Shown one piece after another: positions 53,826-64,000 of a stretch of 64,000 nucleotides of DNA (position 1 is its first letter; each line of letters begins with the position of its first letter). This DNA is from Adiantum capillus-veneris (lineage: Eukaryota; Streptophyta; Polypodiopsida; Polypodiales; Pteridaceae). The notes beneath the pieces are model-generated. The model was not told where the DNA came from, did not search any database, and saw nothing but the letters and a program-made list of their open reading frames with translations. A program made the translations under genes and the position numbers. Location of the stretch: positions 36,891,558-36,955,557 of the forward strand of contig CM043946.1 of NCBI GenBank assembly GCA_014529385.2, written 5' to 3'.

Positions 53826-56100
53826 GTTTGCAATAGAGGGTCATTGGTGTAGAGAAGAAAGCAGATTCTCTCAAGTGATGCTTTAATGTAGTTTTCACAT
53901 GAGTTGCTTGGGTGGTGATGTTTTGGTTTTGTGTCTTAGGAATTTCTTTGAAGAGGCATATGTGGTTCCCAAAGATAGGATGACCAAGTCTGTTTGCTAA
54001 GCAGCTGCTTCAATAAGGTAGATGTACAAGGGCCCTTTCTACCAAGCCTTTCAATTTTTGTCGATGGAGTTCACAGAGGCGATTTGCATAGCATGGGGTG
54101 AAACAAAAATTGTGCCTTACATGGTAAAACCAAATCTTTGCATCATGTTCTTTTTCATACTTTTTTACTAATGTCTAAAATGGTCAATTTGTTTGGCAGC
54201 ATATTCTCTGTGCACATGGTCCATAGTCTATGCACAAATATGGATGACTAGATATTTGGAGTATGCAAGATATGGAGAAATAAAACTCCTCATAAAGCAA
54301 AATTGTACAATTCAAGAATCTATCAAGACCATTCCTGCAACAAGTACAGGTGTCAACACTTAGGCAACCTCATAGAGCCTGTCGATACTTTTGTTGATCC
54401 TCGACTGAGATCCGTCACTACTAGAAGAGTGTGGAGATACTCAAGGACAAACCACCTTTTACACTTGCAAAGAGGTGCTACAAAGCTCCGACACAAAGTT
54501 AGGAATCAGTGATAGCACCATTGAGGTAATTTTGGAGTCCATAGAGGTGCATTTCGTGGGCCTCTTTGTGTAGTCCATGGAGGTTCATTTAGTGGGTCTG
54601 TTTGAGGACACCAACTTGCATGAAATCCACATTAAATGTGTGCTGATCATGGAAAGGACATGTAGTTAGTCCGTTGTTAATAAGATCACCATTTGTAACC
54701 CAAACCCTTTTGTTACCCTTCAAGCAATGTGACTCGACACCCAATGTATTAACGAATTGTAATTAAACGTATTTTTGACTATTGTGTACAATGTGCCATC
54801 ACTCAAAAATCATTTAGATCTTGTGTAAATAATAACTCACTTGTAAATAGTAAGTCTAGTGCACATTTCCATATTTCCAAAAATCCATGTTGGGTGCATA
54901 TGTTAGCAATGTTGTGCATTTGGTTTTGGATCCCTATCTTTATTTGTGTCGCCAGGGGGATCCAAGGGAGGGCGGCGCCCCCGAAGGCTCGAAATAGATG
55001 CATTTTGGGATATAAGTTTGTATGTAATTTTAGCAAAAAATGGATGAAGTTCATCTTATGGTGGAGGGACTCTTAAACACAATGTATGAGGTTATGACAC
55101 ATCATTTTAAGTGTGGTGAGGGAAAAGCACTCTGTTATCGCAAGTTTTATAAATATACGCTTAGGGACACATGTCATCTACATCTTGTAGTCAACGTTGT
55201 CAGGAGTTTTTTGGAGCAAGGGGTTGCGCATATGTACATACCCATGCATGGTGCATTGAATAAAGGATTGCCCATTTTCCAGAGCCAGGTGGTTATGTGA
55301 GGCCCACATGTGTACATGCAGGACAGCATGTACATAGTGCATCGATTTTCACTATCATCAGTACCAGTGTGTTTTTTCAATAATAATGAGGAGTTGGTAG
55401 CACATAAAAATTCTTGAGGAAGATATCCACAGGCTGATGACATGAGGTAAGCAGGTGCGTCAAATGGAATCTAGTGGCGTCATGAGGTCGAATGGGGTCA
55501 ATATTTGCACGTGGATAAGTACGGACACAACGTGGGTGTTTTCTTGTGATAATTATGCATAAAGGTCATCATGAGGACCATATTTTGGGGCAACTTCACG
55601 TGGTGGAGGGATGCATTATTGGAAAAAGGTGAGTGCCAGGTGTGCGGATGGATGCAACAGGGTGACAACTATGTACTGCGAGGCCACTTTTTGGCCTGTT
55701 CGGGGTCCAGTTGAGATCAACTAAAATACCAAGGGTGCCCAAGTAATAAAGCTAAGTGTGTGAACTGAAAAAACAGAGAGAAGACCAGAAAAAACATGGA
55801 GAGAAGAGGAGGAACAACTGCAACCGTGTTTTTGCTATTTTTGGAGCCTGTTTTGGCCTTAAACTGCTCATCCGAGGTTGGATTTGAGCACTTTGACATT
55901 GTAGATTGGGGTTTTGGGCCGTTTCGAATGCGATGGCAATGTCCATTTTTCCAAATTCCTCACCGTTTTCTTCTATTTTGGTTGTGTAAGTTTCTCCTAT
56001 GAGCGAAGCTTCTGCTCCAATTTGTGATTGTATCTTGCATATTTTACCCATATTGTGTGAGCTATTTGCCCCATTGGTGTTGGCCCGAACTCAATTGTAT
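53826..56100. other. Unassigned sequence before Elem4
   Basis: Short frames at 54303-54512, 55040-55300 and 55752-56051 have no recognisable domain. The right part probably belongs to the Elem4 5' LTR, whose start was not located: the start of the Elem4 3' LTR (TGTTAACTCCGG) has no match here. Confidence 0.4.
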
Positions 56101-56329
56101 CTAAACATCAGAAATTCTCCTCTTTTGATCTGAGTTTTTTGGGTGTATGTGTGTGTGTCTCTCTGTGTGGAGTAGGCAAACGGATAGTCTGTCTCCTGTC
56201 ACTCCATCGGTGTGTTCCCGGTCTCGGCCAAGTGGGTTGTGTAAGGCAAGTGGTGCCCCATAGTGTGTGTCCCAAGAGTGTGTGTCGGGTCATTATTGAG
56301 GCATAGTGTGTGATTCCATCCTGCTCACA
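56101..56329 (+). repeat. 3' end of the Elem4 5' LTR
   Basis: GTGGTGCCCCATAG at about 56252, then CTCACA ending at 56329, six bases before the PBS. The GGTGCCCC word about 80 bases before the end parallels the Elem1 and Elem3 LTRs. Confidence 0.6.
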
Positions 56330-56335
56330 TTCTTT

Positions 56336-56353
56336 TGGTGCCCCCACTGAGGA
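56336..56353 (+). promoter_or_regulatory. Primer binding site of Elem4
   Basis: TGGTGCCCCCACTGAGGA, identical to the Elem1 and Elem3 sites. Confidence 0.8.
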
Positions 56354-57069
56354 TCTTATTCGAGTACCTTTTGCTTCGAGCTTCAAGCTTCAAGATTCGG
56401 TATTATAGATTACACGTTACAGGTTACAGGGACAAGTATAGGTACAGGTACAGGTGATTCACACAGGTACAGGTAGCTGGATTAGAGTGATCTACTGGCG
56501 ACTGAAAGTCACTTGCAGTTGATGTGGGTATATATCATTTGGCGCCTATTTGAGCGCATTGTCTACTGGTATTGTACGTTACTTGTGGAAACTGCCATTG
56601 TATGCCTTTATGGAGCCATACTTGGTTTTATTTGGTAGTCCTAGCCATTAATGAGACTTGGTCTGGAAGATAGTCATTTTTGAGACTTGACTATATGAGA
56701 GTTTCATAAGTTGTCGTGAGAGGGTCGATAGCGCGAGGTTTTATTGAGCTGGGGGATTCTCAAATGTGAGATCCTTTTGGTGATATTGGTAGCTAGAGCA
56801 CCCTTTTTGTGACCACGCCATAGGCTATGTACTAGTGATTTCTACTTGATGCTCGGGTTTTATTGTTGGCAGTTTATGCATACATAAACAGTCTATATTT
56901 TTGGGTTCTCCCTGCTCTACTTCTAGGGAGAATCTGTCAAAATTTTTCCAGATTATGATGGCTGGTTTTTTGGTCTTTTAAGCTATTTATGATGTTATGC
57001 TGCTGAAATTCTGGCAAAATCAGAGGATAAGTCAGTTGTGCCTTCTTGGGAGCTGCATGGTTGACTTTA
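56354..57069 (+). other. Elem4 untranslated leader
   Basis: Non-coding. A run of ACAGGTACAGG-like repeats lies at about 56420-56475. The part from about 56570 to 56950 is homologous to the copia leader at about 640-1060. Confidence 0.6.
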
Positions 57070-57288
57070 ATGGATGATCAAAATGGCCCTCAATTCACTC
57101 CTTTTTATTTAACTCAAAGAATCCAGATAAATGTTCATGTGTCCACGAAGATTTTTTTCCAATAACGCATAATCTTTATGTTTGGGCCAAGAAGATTAAG
57201 AGAGATACTGGAATTCCCTTTGCCTGTTATAATTCTGATGATTAACTATGGAAACTCATTTGATGTGGATGTGTTTGTCCTTATCTAA
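57070..57288 (+). pseudogene. Leader ORF 1 of Elem4, one stop
   Basis: Starts MDDQNGPQFTPFYLTQRIQI, has the same 72-codon length as the Elem2 copy and aligns with it gap-free: core KIFFQ-RIIFMFGPRRLREI and NYGNSFDVDVFVLI. One Gln codon has become TAA (C to T) after KIFFQ. It lies about 100 bases upstream of gag. No second leader ORF is present. Confidence 0.75.
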
Positions 57289-57390
57289 AGACAAGCTCCA
57301 TTGAAGTCTCTAGGGATTGAGCCAGTCAAAAGTTTTGGGTTCTTGCACGTGTGTTCGAAGGGGCTCTCAAAGCATTAAAACTTGGCTAGC

Positions 57391-58250
57391 CATGGCTTTC
57401 TCTTATTTTCATGGAAGAAGTGATGAAGATGTCAAAGACTTTTTGGAAAAGATAGAGGTTGCCTGCATAAGCAATCAGATTCATGATCCTGCACAGATGT
57501 TATGTCTTCTCCAAATCTGTTTGAAGAGTGATGCACAAGTTTGGTCCAAAGCATTTGAAGAGGAGTTGCGTGTGACTGATCTTAAGATTGAGTTGGGAAA
57601 ATCTAAGGCATGGATTGGAAGTGGAGTTTGTGAAGACAGAATATCCTGACAAAGTGTGGCAAGAAGTACAAGGTTTGGTGCAAAAGGAAGGTGAGCCAGT
57701 AGATGTGTACATATGTAAGTTCTCATTGGCATGGGAGCGGATGTGCAAGGCCTCAGCACCACAAGTACCCCCGCCTGACATGACGAAGAAGGACAGGTTC
57801 TTGGCTCGTATTTGGGAGAATATACGTTGGAGAGTGTAACTAAAGAAGCCTAGAACATATGAAGATGCATTGTAGGTGGCAAGGAGCAAAGAGTGGAAGC
57901 TCAAGAAAATGAGCCAGCTAGGAGTAGAGTCTTTGCCGATGAGGTTTGAATTTCAGCCTATGGACTCTTTACAGAGTCGCATGCTAGGGGTTCATCATGA
58001 TCCAGTGGTTACTCCTCAAGTTATACCAACAGTGGTCACTACAGCAGTGCAAGATGATAGACTAAGGCAAGACATGAGGCAAGTGGTAGATTTAATGAAG
58101 AATCTCAACCTAAACATGCTAGGTCATGTGGGAAATAATCGAGGTCAAGGGAGGTTTGAAAATCAACCAGGAGGTGAAGAAAGACCTACCCTCTTGGCGG
58201 TTTTGAAAAATTTTCAGCCAGCACAAGCCTCGGACTCCATCTTTTTCTAA
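57391..58250 (+). pseudogene. Elem4 gag (Ty3/gypsy)
   Basis: Starts MAFSYFHGRSDEDVKDFLEK at 57391, with a capsid domain: LLQICLKSDAQVWSKAFEEE, a frameshift near 57585, LEVEFVKTEYPDKVWQEVQG, EGEPVDVYICKFSLAWERMC and RFLARIWENIRWRV. Stops at 57837 and 57873, then SRMLGVHHDPVVTP and a Gln/Asn-rich tail ending at 58248. No zinc knuckle, protease or polymerase follows: the polypurine tract is only about 265 bases downstream. This is the only gene of the element besides the leader ORF. Confidence 0.75.
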
Positions 58251-58514
58251 AGCTAGGAAACTAATGTCAGATGCGCCTATGACATGTCTACACAGCCGGG
58301 TCTAGAGGTGATCCATGAGCTCTATCAACGAATTATGTTTTTGCCCTCCTACCATATGCAAGCCTTTAAAGAAGCTTTGTACACATGCTTTTTCACCATC
58401 AACAGGGACATTTTCCAGTACTGCATGCACGTTATGAGTCGGTCCTCAAGATGAGGGACCACACCTTCTGGAGATCTGAAAACTCAGCATGTCATGTCGG
58501 GGACGACATGAGCT

Positions 58515-58527
58515 AGGAGGGGGGGAG
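58515..58527 (+). promoter_or_regulatory. Polypurine tract of Elem4
   Basis: AGGAGGGGGGGAG directly before TGTTAACTCCGG. The preceding CGGGGACGACATGAGCTAGG recurs in altered form at about 62,730. Confidence 0.75.
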
Positions 58528-59260
58528 TGTTAACTCCGGACACTTATGACATCCACAACTTTTAGTGACGGGATTATTCTAATTATTTTTTATGTGACAG
58601 AACCCATTTTCTACTTGTAAAATTTTGGGGCTTTGAAGAAGCTTCCAAGTTGTACATAATTATGCCATTAGATTAGAGTAGATCTTTCAATTTGAACTTT
58701 AGGGTTTACAAACGAGTGGGTATAAAAGCCAAAGTGTAACCTTAATGGAAAAACCCTTATCTTTTTCAAACTACAAAGTCTGTGTAAGCATACTGAGTGT
58801 ACGACAGAAGAGAGTGTTTATCTTGATGTTACCAGCACCTCAGTGATTGGAAATAAAAACGAAAAGTATCCATGGGTTGACCATGAAGAGAGCTATGTGC
58901 CAATACCAACATTGTGCACATTCGGCTTTGCATCGTGAGATCCACCGCGAGCTTCTTCTGAGTATCCACGCGTTCACAACGAGTAGACCTCTAAAATTCG
59001 ACTGTTTTACTACGCGTTTTTTGCACCAGGGGTATTGGGTAGGATTTGGGGTTAGAGACCTTAGGGATAGTGGCCTACTAGTGTGTGTAGGATTTCCCTA
59101 GAGTTTCATGGTATTTCAAGACCGTGTAAGGGGCTTATGGCTTGTGGTAGCATTGTCAGAGACTTTCTCAGTCACAGAACAGGTGGCTTGGACATAGATT
59201 TAGGTTTGATAGCTCCGTATGATTTGATCATTAGTTGGTCGAGTAGATGTTGACACCCTC
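58528..59260 (+). repeat. Elem4 3' LTR (start; end not found)
   Basis: Begins TGTTAACTCCGGACACTT after the polypurine tract. Contains TATAAAAG at 58721 and has no recognisable gene. The right boundary given is arbitrary; the sequence does not visibly match the 56.1-56.33 kb LTR end. Confidence 0.45.
58721..58728 (+). promoter_or_regulatory. TATA box of the Elem4 LTR
   Basis: TATAAAAG about 193 bases into the LTR, followed by a transcribed-like leader. Confidence 0.5.
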
Positions 59261-62004
59261 TTCTTGCTTCCACGTGCCTGTGGGTCAAGCTCCATCTTGA
59301 GCTGACAGAATTGTTAGGTGAGTTCTCGTTGTGCTGACGTCCGCTCACGGTGATCCGCCAACACCAAGCCTAAGGGGTAAAAATCCATGACAGTAACTAT
59401 AAGTGGATAATAACCTGTGTAGGGAGCTTGAAAAAAGAACAAGCGGCCGGCCCTTAATGTGGGTGGCCAAAAAATGTAGCCTATGTGATGCATATGCAAA
59501 AGGTGGCCAGCCCGGGAGACATACTAGTCGATACATGTATGCCCTAGACCTGAGTGAAGTAGCAAAGTGATGTATCATGAAATCTAACACAACCCAACAA
59601 AATCACAACAAAAAAATGAAAATATCATGCTAGAGATGACACCTACCAAATCTACTAACAACAATAATTGTGCATCAATGAATGATCCTCTCCCTTCAAT
59701 ACAAGTCCCTGATACAAAGCTACATTGTACGAGTTCTATGGAAGCAGCTAAAGGCCCAAACACTCTGAGACCCATCACTCTCACCAATCTTCCAATGCAA
59801 CTTTGGATACCAAAAACGAAACAGGCAAGGGCCACACCCAAACTGCATAGAGCACCATCACCATGACAGATTTGGATATTGAAGGATACTCCATGAGTTA
59901 ATTGAAACTTCAACCAAGTCAAAGTCACCTCTCTATTCAACCAAAGCTCCCAAAGCACACTCCAACAAAAAGTCTAGGCATTCAGCGCGCATAATGGTGC
60001 ATGCCATTCAATCATGGAAACATCACCCACGTCAAACACAATTTCTTGATGATATCTCTAGTGGCCTCCAATAGCTTTGGATTCCCAAGGCAATCCAATT
60101 CCTACTAGGTAATCTTGTTTGGGTTCCAAAATCTATGCTGAGCCCCACTATCATAGAGCAACCAACCCCTGACACAAGGTTTCACCGATAGCCATAACCT
60201 TATAAAGTCGTTCAAACTCATCACCCATCACCAACACAAGGAGAAGGTCTTACAAATGGGTTCCAAAATGCCAACCCATGGCTCACTGCTTCCAATCAAT
60301 CACTAAATGGGTACCCAGGGCACAATCATCCGACTCATCATAAAAAGATCACCTCCACTTGTGACTCCACCGATCACAAATGAACAAAAAGGCAAAACCA
60401 GATAGAGCACATATGGTACATACAAAGCTACATAGTCTTATTTATGACTAGAAATATACCGGTTGATGTAATCCCTATTCCCATCATTAGTGCTTTAGAG
60501 CCTACCATTCATATGGAACTAGGTGTTAGTCAGCCTTTGATCACTAGAGATCAAGCATAGAGTTTGTAGAGATTATTTTATGGTGAGAGGTCTCTCTTCA
60601 TCCCTAGATACACTAGATCAATGTTGAGTCATACTCATTGACTATAGGGAAATAGATTTTCATGCACGTATACCATAGGTACTTTTTTCCCCTCTGGCCA
60701 TTTAGGTTTTGAGACCCTAGATTATGTTTTCTATGTTATTTTTCTTTTGAATAATATCTCTTCTCATGCTAACGCACCTCTAAAAGGTGTAGTTCTTTGT
60801 GTTTTATGTTTTGTTGCAAAATTGAATTGACTTGAGACTTGATTTCCATTGATCATATCAAGATCTTATCTTTAGGAGGTCTATACATGTGTACTAATTC
60901 CTATGCTTGACCCATCACTGATATATTGTGCCTTATGTTGCATTGCTACTTGACATTGATTATGATTTTATGCAAACAATTAGAATTTTGGTTGTTTACT
61001 TGCCATTCAAAGGTACACATGTCTATACATCTAGTAGTTTTCATTAGCTAATTGATAAGGAGTCTAACTTTATTGATAGTGCCTTTAGGTAGGTAGATGT
61101 CACTCTAGGATATTGCAAGATAGTTGATTTTGCTAATTTAGTTAGTGGTATTATCTCTTTAATGGTAGCCACCTTAGGAGTGCTGAGGCTTAGAGAGGCC
61201 TAGCTATCTTTAGCAAAGAGGAAGCTACACGTGCTTGAGATTTATGCTTAGTTGGATGAGGCAAGAACTCCCAAAGGATTTTTGGCACTTGAAAGAATGC
61301 ACTTAAAGAAAAATCAAAATTTGCCAAGTTGATAAAGATTCATGAGCTCCCAGCTACTTTGAGGTGTTCTATATTGAGATTTCCTATAGCAAAGAGAAAA
61401 ATATAATGAAAGGAATTTCAAAATGAAATACAAATCACTTTAACTGCACTTTATATTAACACTTACTCAAAGCAAGGAAGCCTAGTCCAATAGGCCAAAA
61501 ACACCTTTCTGGTTATCTTCTCATTAGGAGATAATATCACCTGCTAGTTAGTGAGTTGATAGCTTGTTTGACCCTTTAGTTATGTTTACTGACCTTGGAG
61601 ACACACTAATAAAGCACACGACTCTAATTACCTAGCTTGTGTAAGTTCACTAGTTGTATTTTCATAAATACTTTTAAGTTAGCAAGAAGTAATCTTTATT
61701 TTACCATTCTCCACTTGACCATTTGTGCTTCATGCTTATATATATTAGTTTTTTTATGTGATCGAGGATGAAAGCACACAACACTCCATGTTGTTGGGCC
61801 AACCTTGGCAAAAACAGTACAATGTGCACATAGATTGGAATGCGAATGGAGTCAAGATTTAGCATGCACAAGAACAACAGGTGGTAGCTTTTGCTCAGCA
61901 ACTCCGGAATAGTCTGCTGCCATCAACGCAATCACTGGATAAAGAGCCAAAAGGAAGGGTGCCACTAAAGAACAACATGATACCCAAGGCTAACCAGTAG
62001 GGAA
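59261..62004. other. Unassigned sequence
   Basis: No gene or intact repeat recognised. A frame at 59627-59866 contains LPMQLWIPKTKQ, a WIPK word also seen at 62.2 kb. The stretch near 61120-61320 has broken frames (for example LRLREA and LALERMHLKK) that I could not place. Confidence 0.35.
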
Positions 62005-62580
62005 ATGCCAACTTTGTTCACTACAACCACAGTGAAAACATCAAGGTTACCAACACACGAAAAACAAGTATGGGTGAGGAAGGATAGCAATGACAAGGCA
62101 AACAAACAACAATACAAAAGAAGAATTCAACTGCATCAGATAGTTCAACCAGAAACCAAGGGAATAAAAAAGATATGGATCCAAAATAAAATTCTCAGCA
62201 ACAACTCAAATGCGACTCGCATTTGGATTCCGAAACCAAAGCAAAAGGAACTCCCTTCAGTACAAGCAACATTGGAAGCCAGACAACTGCATATGAAACC
62301 GGCAAACCGATTTATGTGGGTGCCATTCAGCAACAAAATAGTGTCAACCAAGGAAGTAGCAATAAACCTACAAAAACTGGCAAAGAAAAGCTACCAATGG
62401 AAAGCAAAAGAGACAAGGTCTACGGCCAATTCTGCCACGAAAATTCTCTCCAAGGCGACCAATATGGCCATATCAACAGTAGCGGCAAAGCAAGTGACTT
62501 TTTCAAGAAACACAATCAAACAAAGATCAATAGAGTTATAGCTTTTACTTGCAAAGGAAACCTCGACGGCGAATGCCAAT
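62005..62580 (+). pseudogene. Possible copia-like polyprotein fragment
   Basis: Lys/Gln/Asn-rich frame with three tryptophan repeats: KQVWVRKDSN, KKIWIQNKI and TRIWIPKPKQKE, then RFMWVPFSNK. WVPK/WIPK repeats occur, as I recall, in the linker upstream of the GAG-pre-integrase domain in some plant copia elements, but no catalytic domain is present, so this is weak. It lies about 170 bases upstream of a second polypurine tract. Confidence 0.3.
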
Positions 62581-62748
62581 AAGCATCTTGCTTATACCCT
62601 TCTCTTGCACAGCATTAATTTTTCCATGCATTGACCGAGTATGCATAAATAGGGCCACATTACACAGCCAAGCATTAGCACAATTTTTTCAACCCATGCA
62701 CGGCACAGACTCCGAGGTGATACCTTGTCGTCCGGGAGGACTCCAGCT

Positions 62749-62762
62749 AGGAAGGGGGGAGG
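62749..62762 (+). promoter_or_regulatory. Second Elem4-like polypurine tract
   Basis: AGGAAGGGGGGAGG, preceded by GGAGGACTCCAGCT, resembles the region before the Elem4 3' LTR. The following GCATTCTCAGATACGGAC loosely matches the Elem4 LTR start. Confidence 0.45.
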
Positions 62763-64000
62763 CATTCTCAGATACGGACCTAGTGGCAGAAAGAGCAAAA
62801 AAGGGCATGTTTTTTGACTATTTTTAAGAGTTGTTGTTTGATTGCAAAATTTTTTGGACTAACCCAAGTACATATGCCCTTATAGAGCATGAATCTACAG
62901 GTATATGGGGCCAAACACCAAATCAAGCCCCTAGGTGTGTGTATATAAGTAAAAGTAGCCATTTTTCAAAAAAAATATTGGTAAAATGGAGAAATCCGTC
63001 TTTAAAAATTACATGTGAGTGTATATAATGTTTTGCGGTGATGTTTTTGATTTATTATGATTTTTGGGGATTTTTTGGGTTTGATTTGCTATTTTTCTTT
63101 TAATTTTGCTAATTTTCGGCAGAAAAACTTCAGAAATACAAAAAGCAGGTGAAAAACGGTCGTGATGAAAAACGAAAAATATGGGGATGATCACTGACTA
63201 TATTACAACCCATGGTACGTTGGGGGTGCAATTATGAGACTGGAGCGAAAAGCGTGATTTTGACCGAAACGTCAAATTTCTTGTAAACTGAGCAAATGGA
63301 GTCCAAATCAAGAAATTTTTTTAGCATAAACCGTATCTCGCAAGAAGTTGGGATCACATGTCAAATTTCGTGAAAAGTGGTTCGGGGACCCCCATTATAA
63401 GAAATTTTCACTTCATTTTTAGCTCATTTCCACTATTGACCTTTGACAGAGAGCTTCTGCCACCTAGAGCGAACGGAACTTCCAGCCGCTTCTACGACGC
63501 GCACGACTACCCGAAGGACTTCAAACATGAGAAGTGGACTCACCACCTTGAGCTTTTCGCGCATGTTTGTCGTTTTGTCGCGAAAACTAGCGCACGGTTC
63601 ACACGGAAAGCGGGCAGTAGAGACCTACAAGTAGAAGTGGCCACCTAACGGCTAACCCAAAAGCAACGAGACTTCATCTGCAGCTTACCCTAGCATAGGA
63701 TCCCAGTCTTAGATGTCCATAGGCAGTAGAAAACCATCAGGAAAAACCCTAATTTCTAGAACCCCGCAAGAGGCCACCAAATGGGAAATCGGCAAAGAGG
63801 CGCCCAAATGCTACCAAAATTCATGGGTAGGAGCATCTCGACATGCTCGACAAGTCTATGTAGCCCACATGACCAAAAGGTGACCCGAAGCAGCACTAAA
63901 AATTCAAAAACGGTATCAGACACACAAAGCGTCAAATAGATCTCGCGACCAAACCGCATGTCCGTTTGCCACCAAACTTCACGGGCGGCTTTCCTAGACC
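62763..64000. other. Unassigned; possible LTR of an Elem4 relative
   Basis: Follows the second polypurine tract. A GTATATAAG box lies near 62940. A 96-residue frame at 63358-63648 (with SSRFYDAHDYPKDFKHEKWT) has no domain I know. The window ends without a boundary. Confidence 0.35.

Noticed and set aside
61701-61901. Short minus-strand frame with hydrophobic residues
   Set aside because: No recognisable domain, signal or conservation.

Overview
The window is nuclear DNA of a land plant, almost entirely made of transposable elements in layers. Evidence for a plant: Ty3/gypsy elements with a second, archaeal-type RNase H (the Tat lineage of plants), Ty1/copia and L1-type LINE remnants, a MULE transposase with a SWIM zinc finger, and short GT-AG introns. 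One gypsy element (Elem2) has a protease/RT type that I associate from memory with fungi and early-diverging land plants, so a fern, lycophyte or other non-flowering plant is my low-confidence guess. No rRNA, tRNA, CRISPR or bacterial feature was seen.

Layout. 1-7673: remnants of copia gag with its leader (1-1967), a minus-strand chromovirus end (1962-2740), a LINE ORF1/endonuclease (2780-4250), minus-strand copia (4255-4690), an LTR-like piece with a GA tract, a minus-strand LINE RT (5331-6186) and copia integrase (6203-7180). 7674-16990: Elem1, a Tat gypsy with a rearranged 4-kb LTR, PBS, two leader ORFs, gag, protease, RT, two RNase H domains and a broken integrase. Its integrase is cut by a 1.05-kb inverted-repeat element (HPT copy 1, 16991-18041). 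18042-19852: minus-strand end of a related gypsy (LTR start, C/G-rich polypurine tract, integrase).

20571-45928 is one minus-strand MULE transposase gene split by nested insertions. A 1,333-bp element flanked by TTAA sits at 20931-22263. Elem2, a 20.8-kb LTR retrotransposon with GCGG duplications, occupies 24942-45768. Elem2 is itself split by Elem3 (27848-39288), a Tat gypsy with two 1,512-bp LTRs, and Elem3 is split by HPT copy 2 (32121-33524). Removing the TTAA element, Elem2 and Elem3 with one target-site copy each restores the interrupted reading frame; HPT copy 2 is also frame-neutral, but its target duplication was not found.

45929-64000: a 497-bp Mutator-type MITE, a family of hairpin repeats (47636-48744), a four-exon gene with a GNHR (ParB/sulfiredoxin-like) motif (48857-50252), a solo LTR of the Elem1 family (50587-53255), a gag-only gypsy element (Elem4, about 56 to 58.6 kb), and unassigned sequence.

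The most notable observation is a family of leader ORFs of about 70 codons between the primer site and gag, or inside the LTR, of four different gypsy elements. The protein is conserved while codons differ, and in two elements the ORF is a diverged tandem pair. I do not recognise it as a described family. The second is HPT, whose interior is an array of 177-bp units each carrying a 60-bp GC-armed palindrome.
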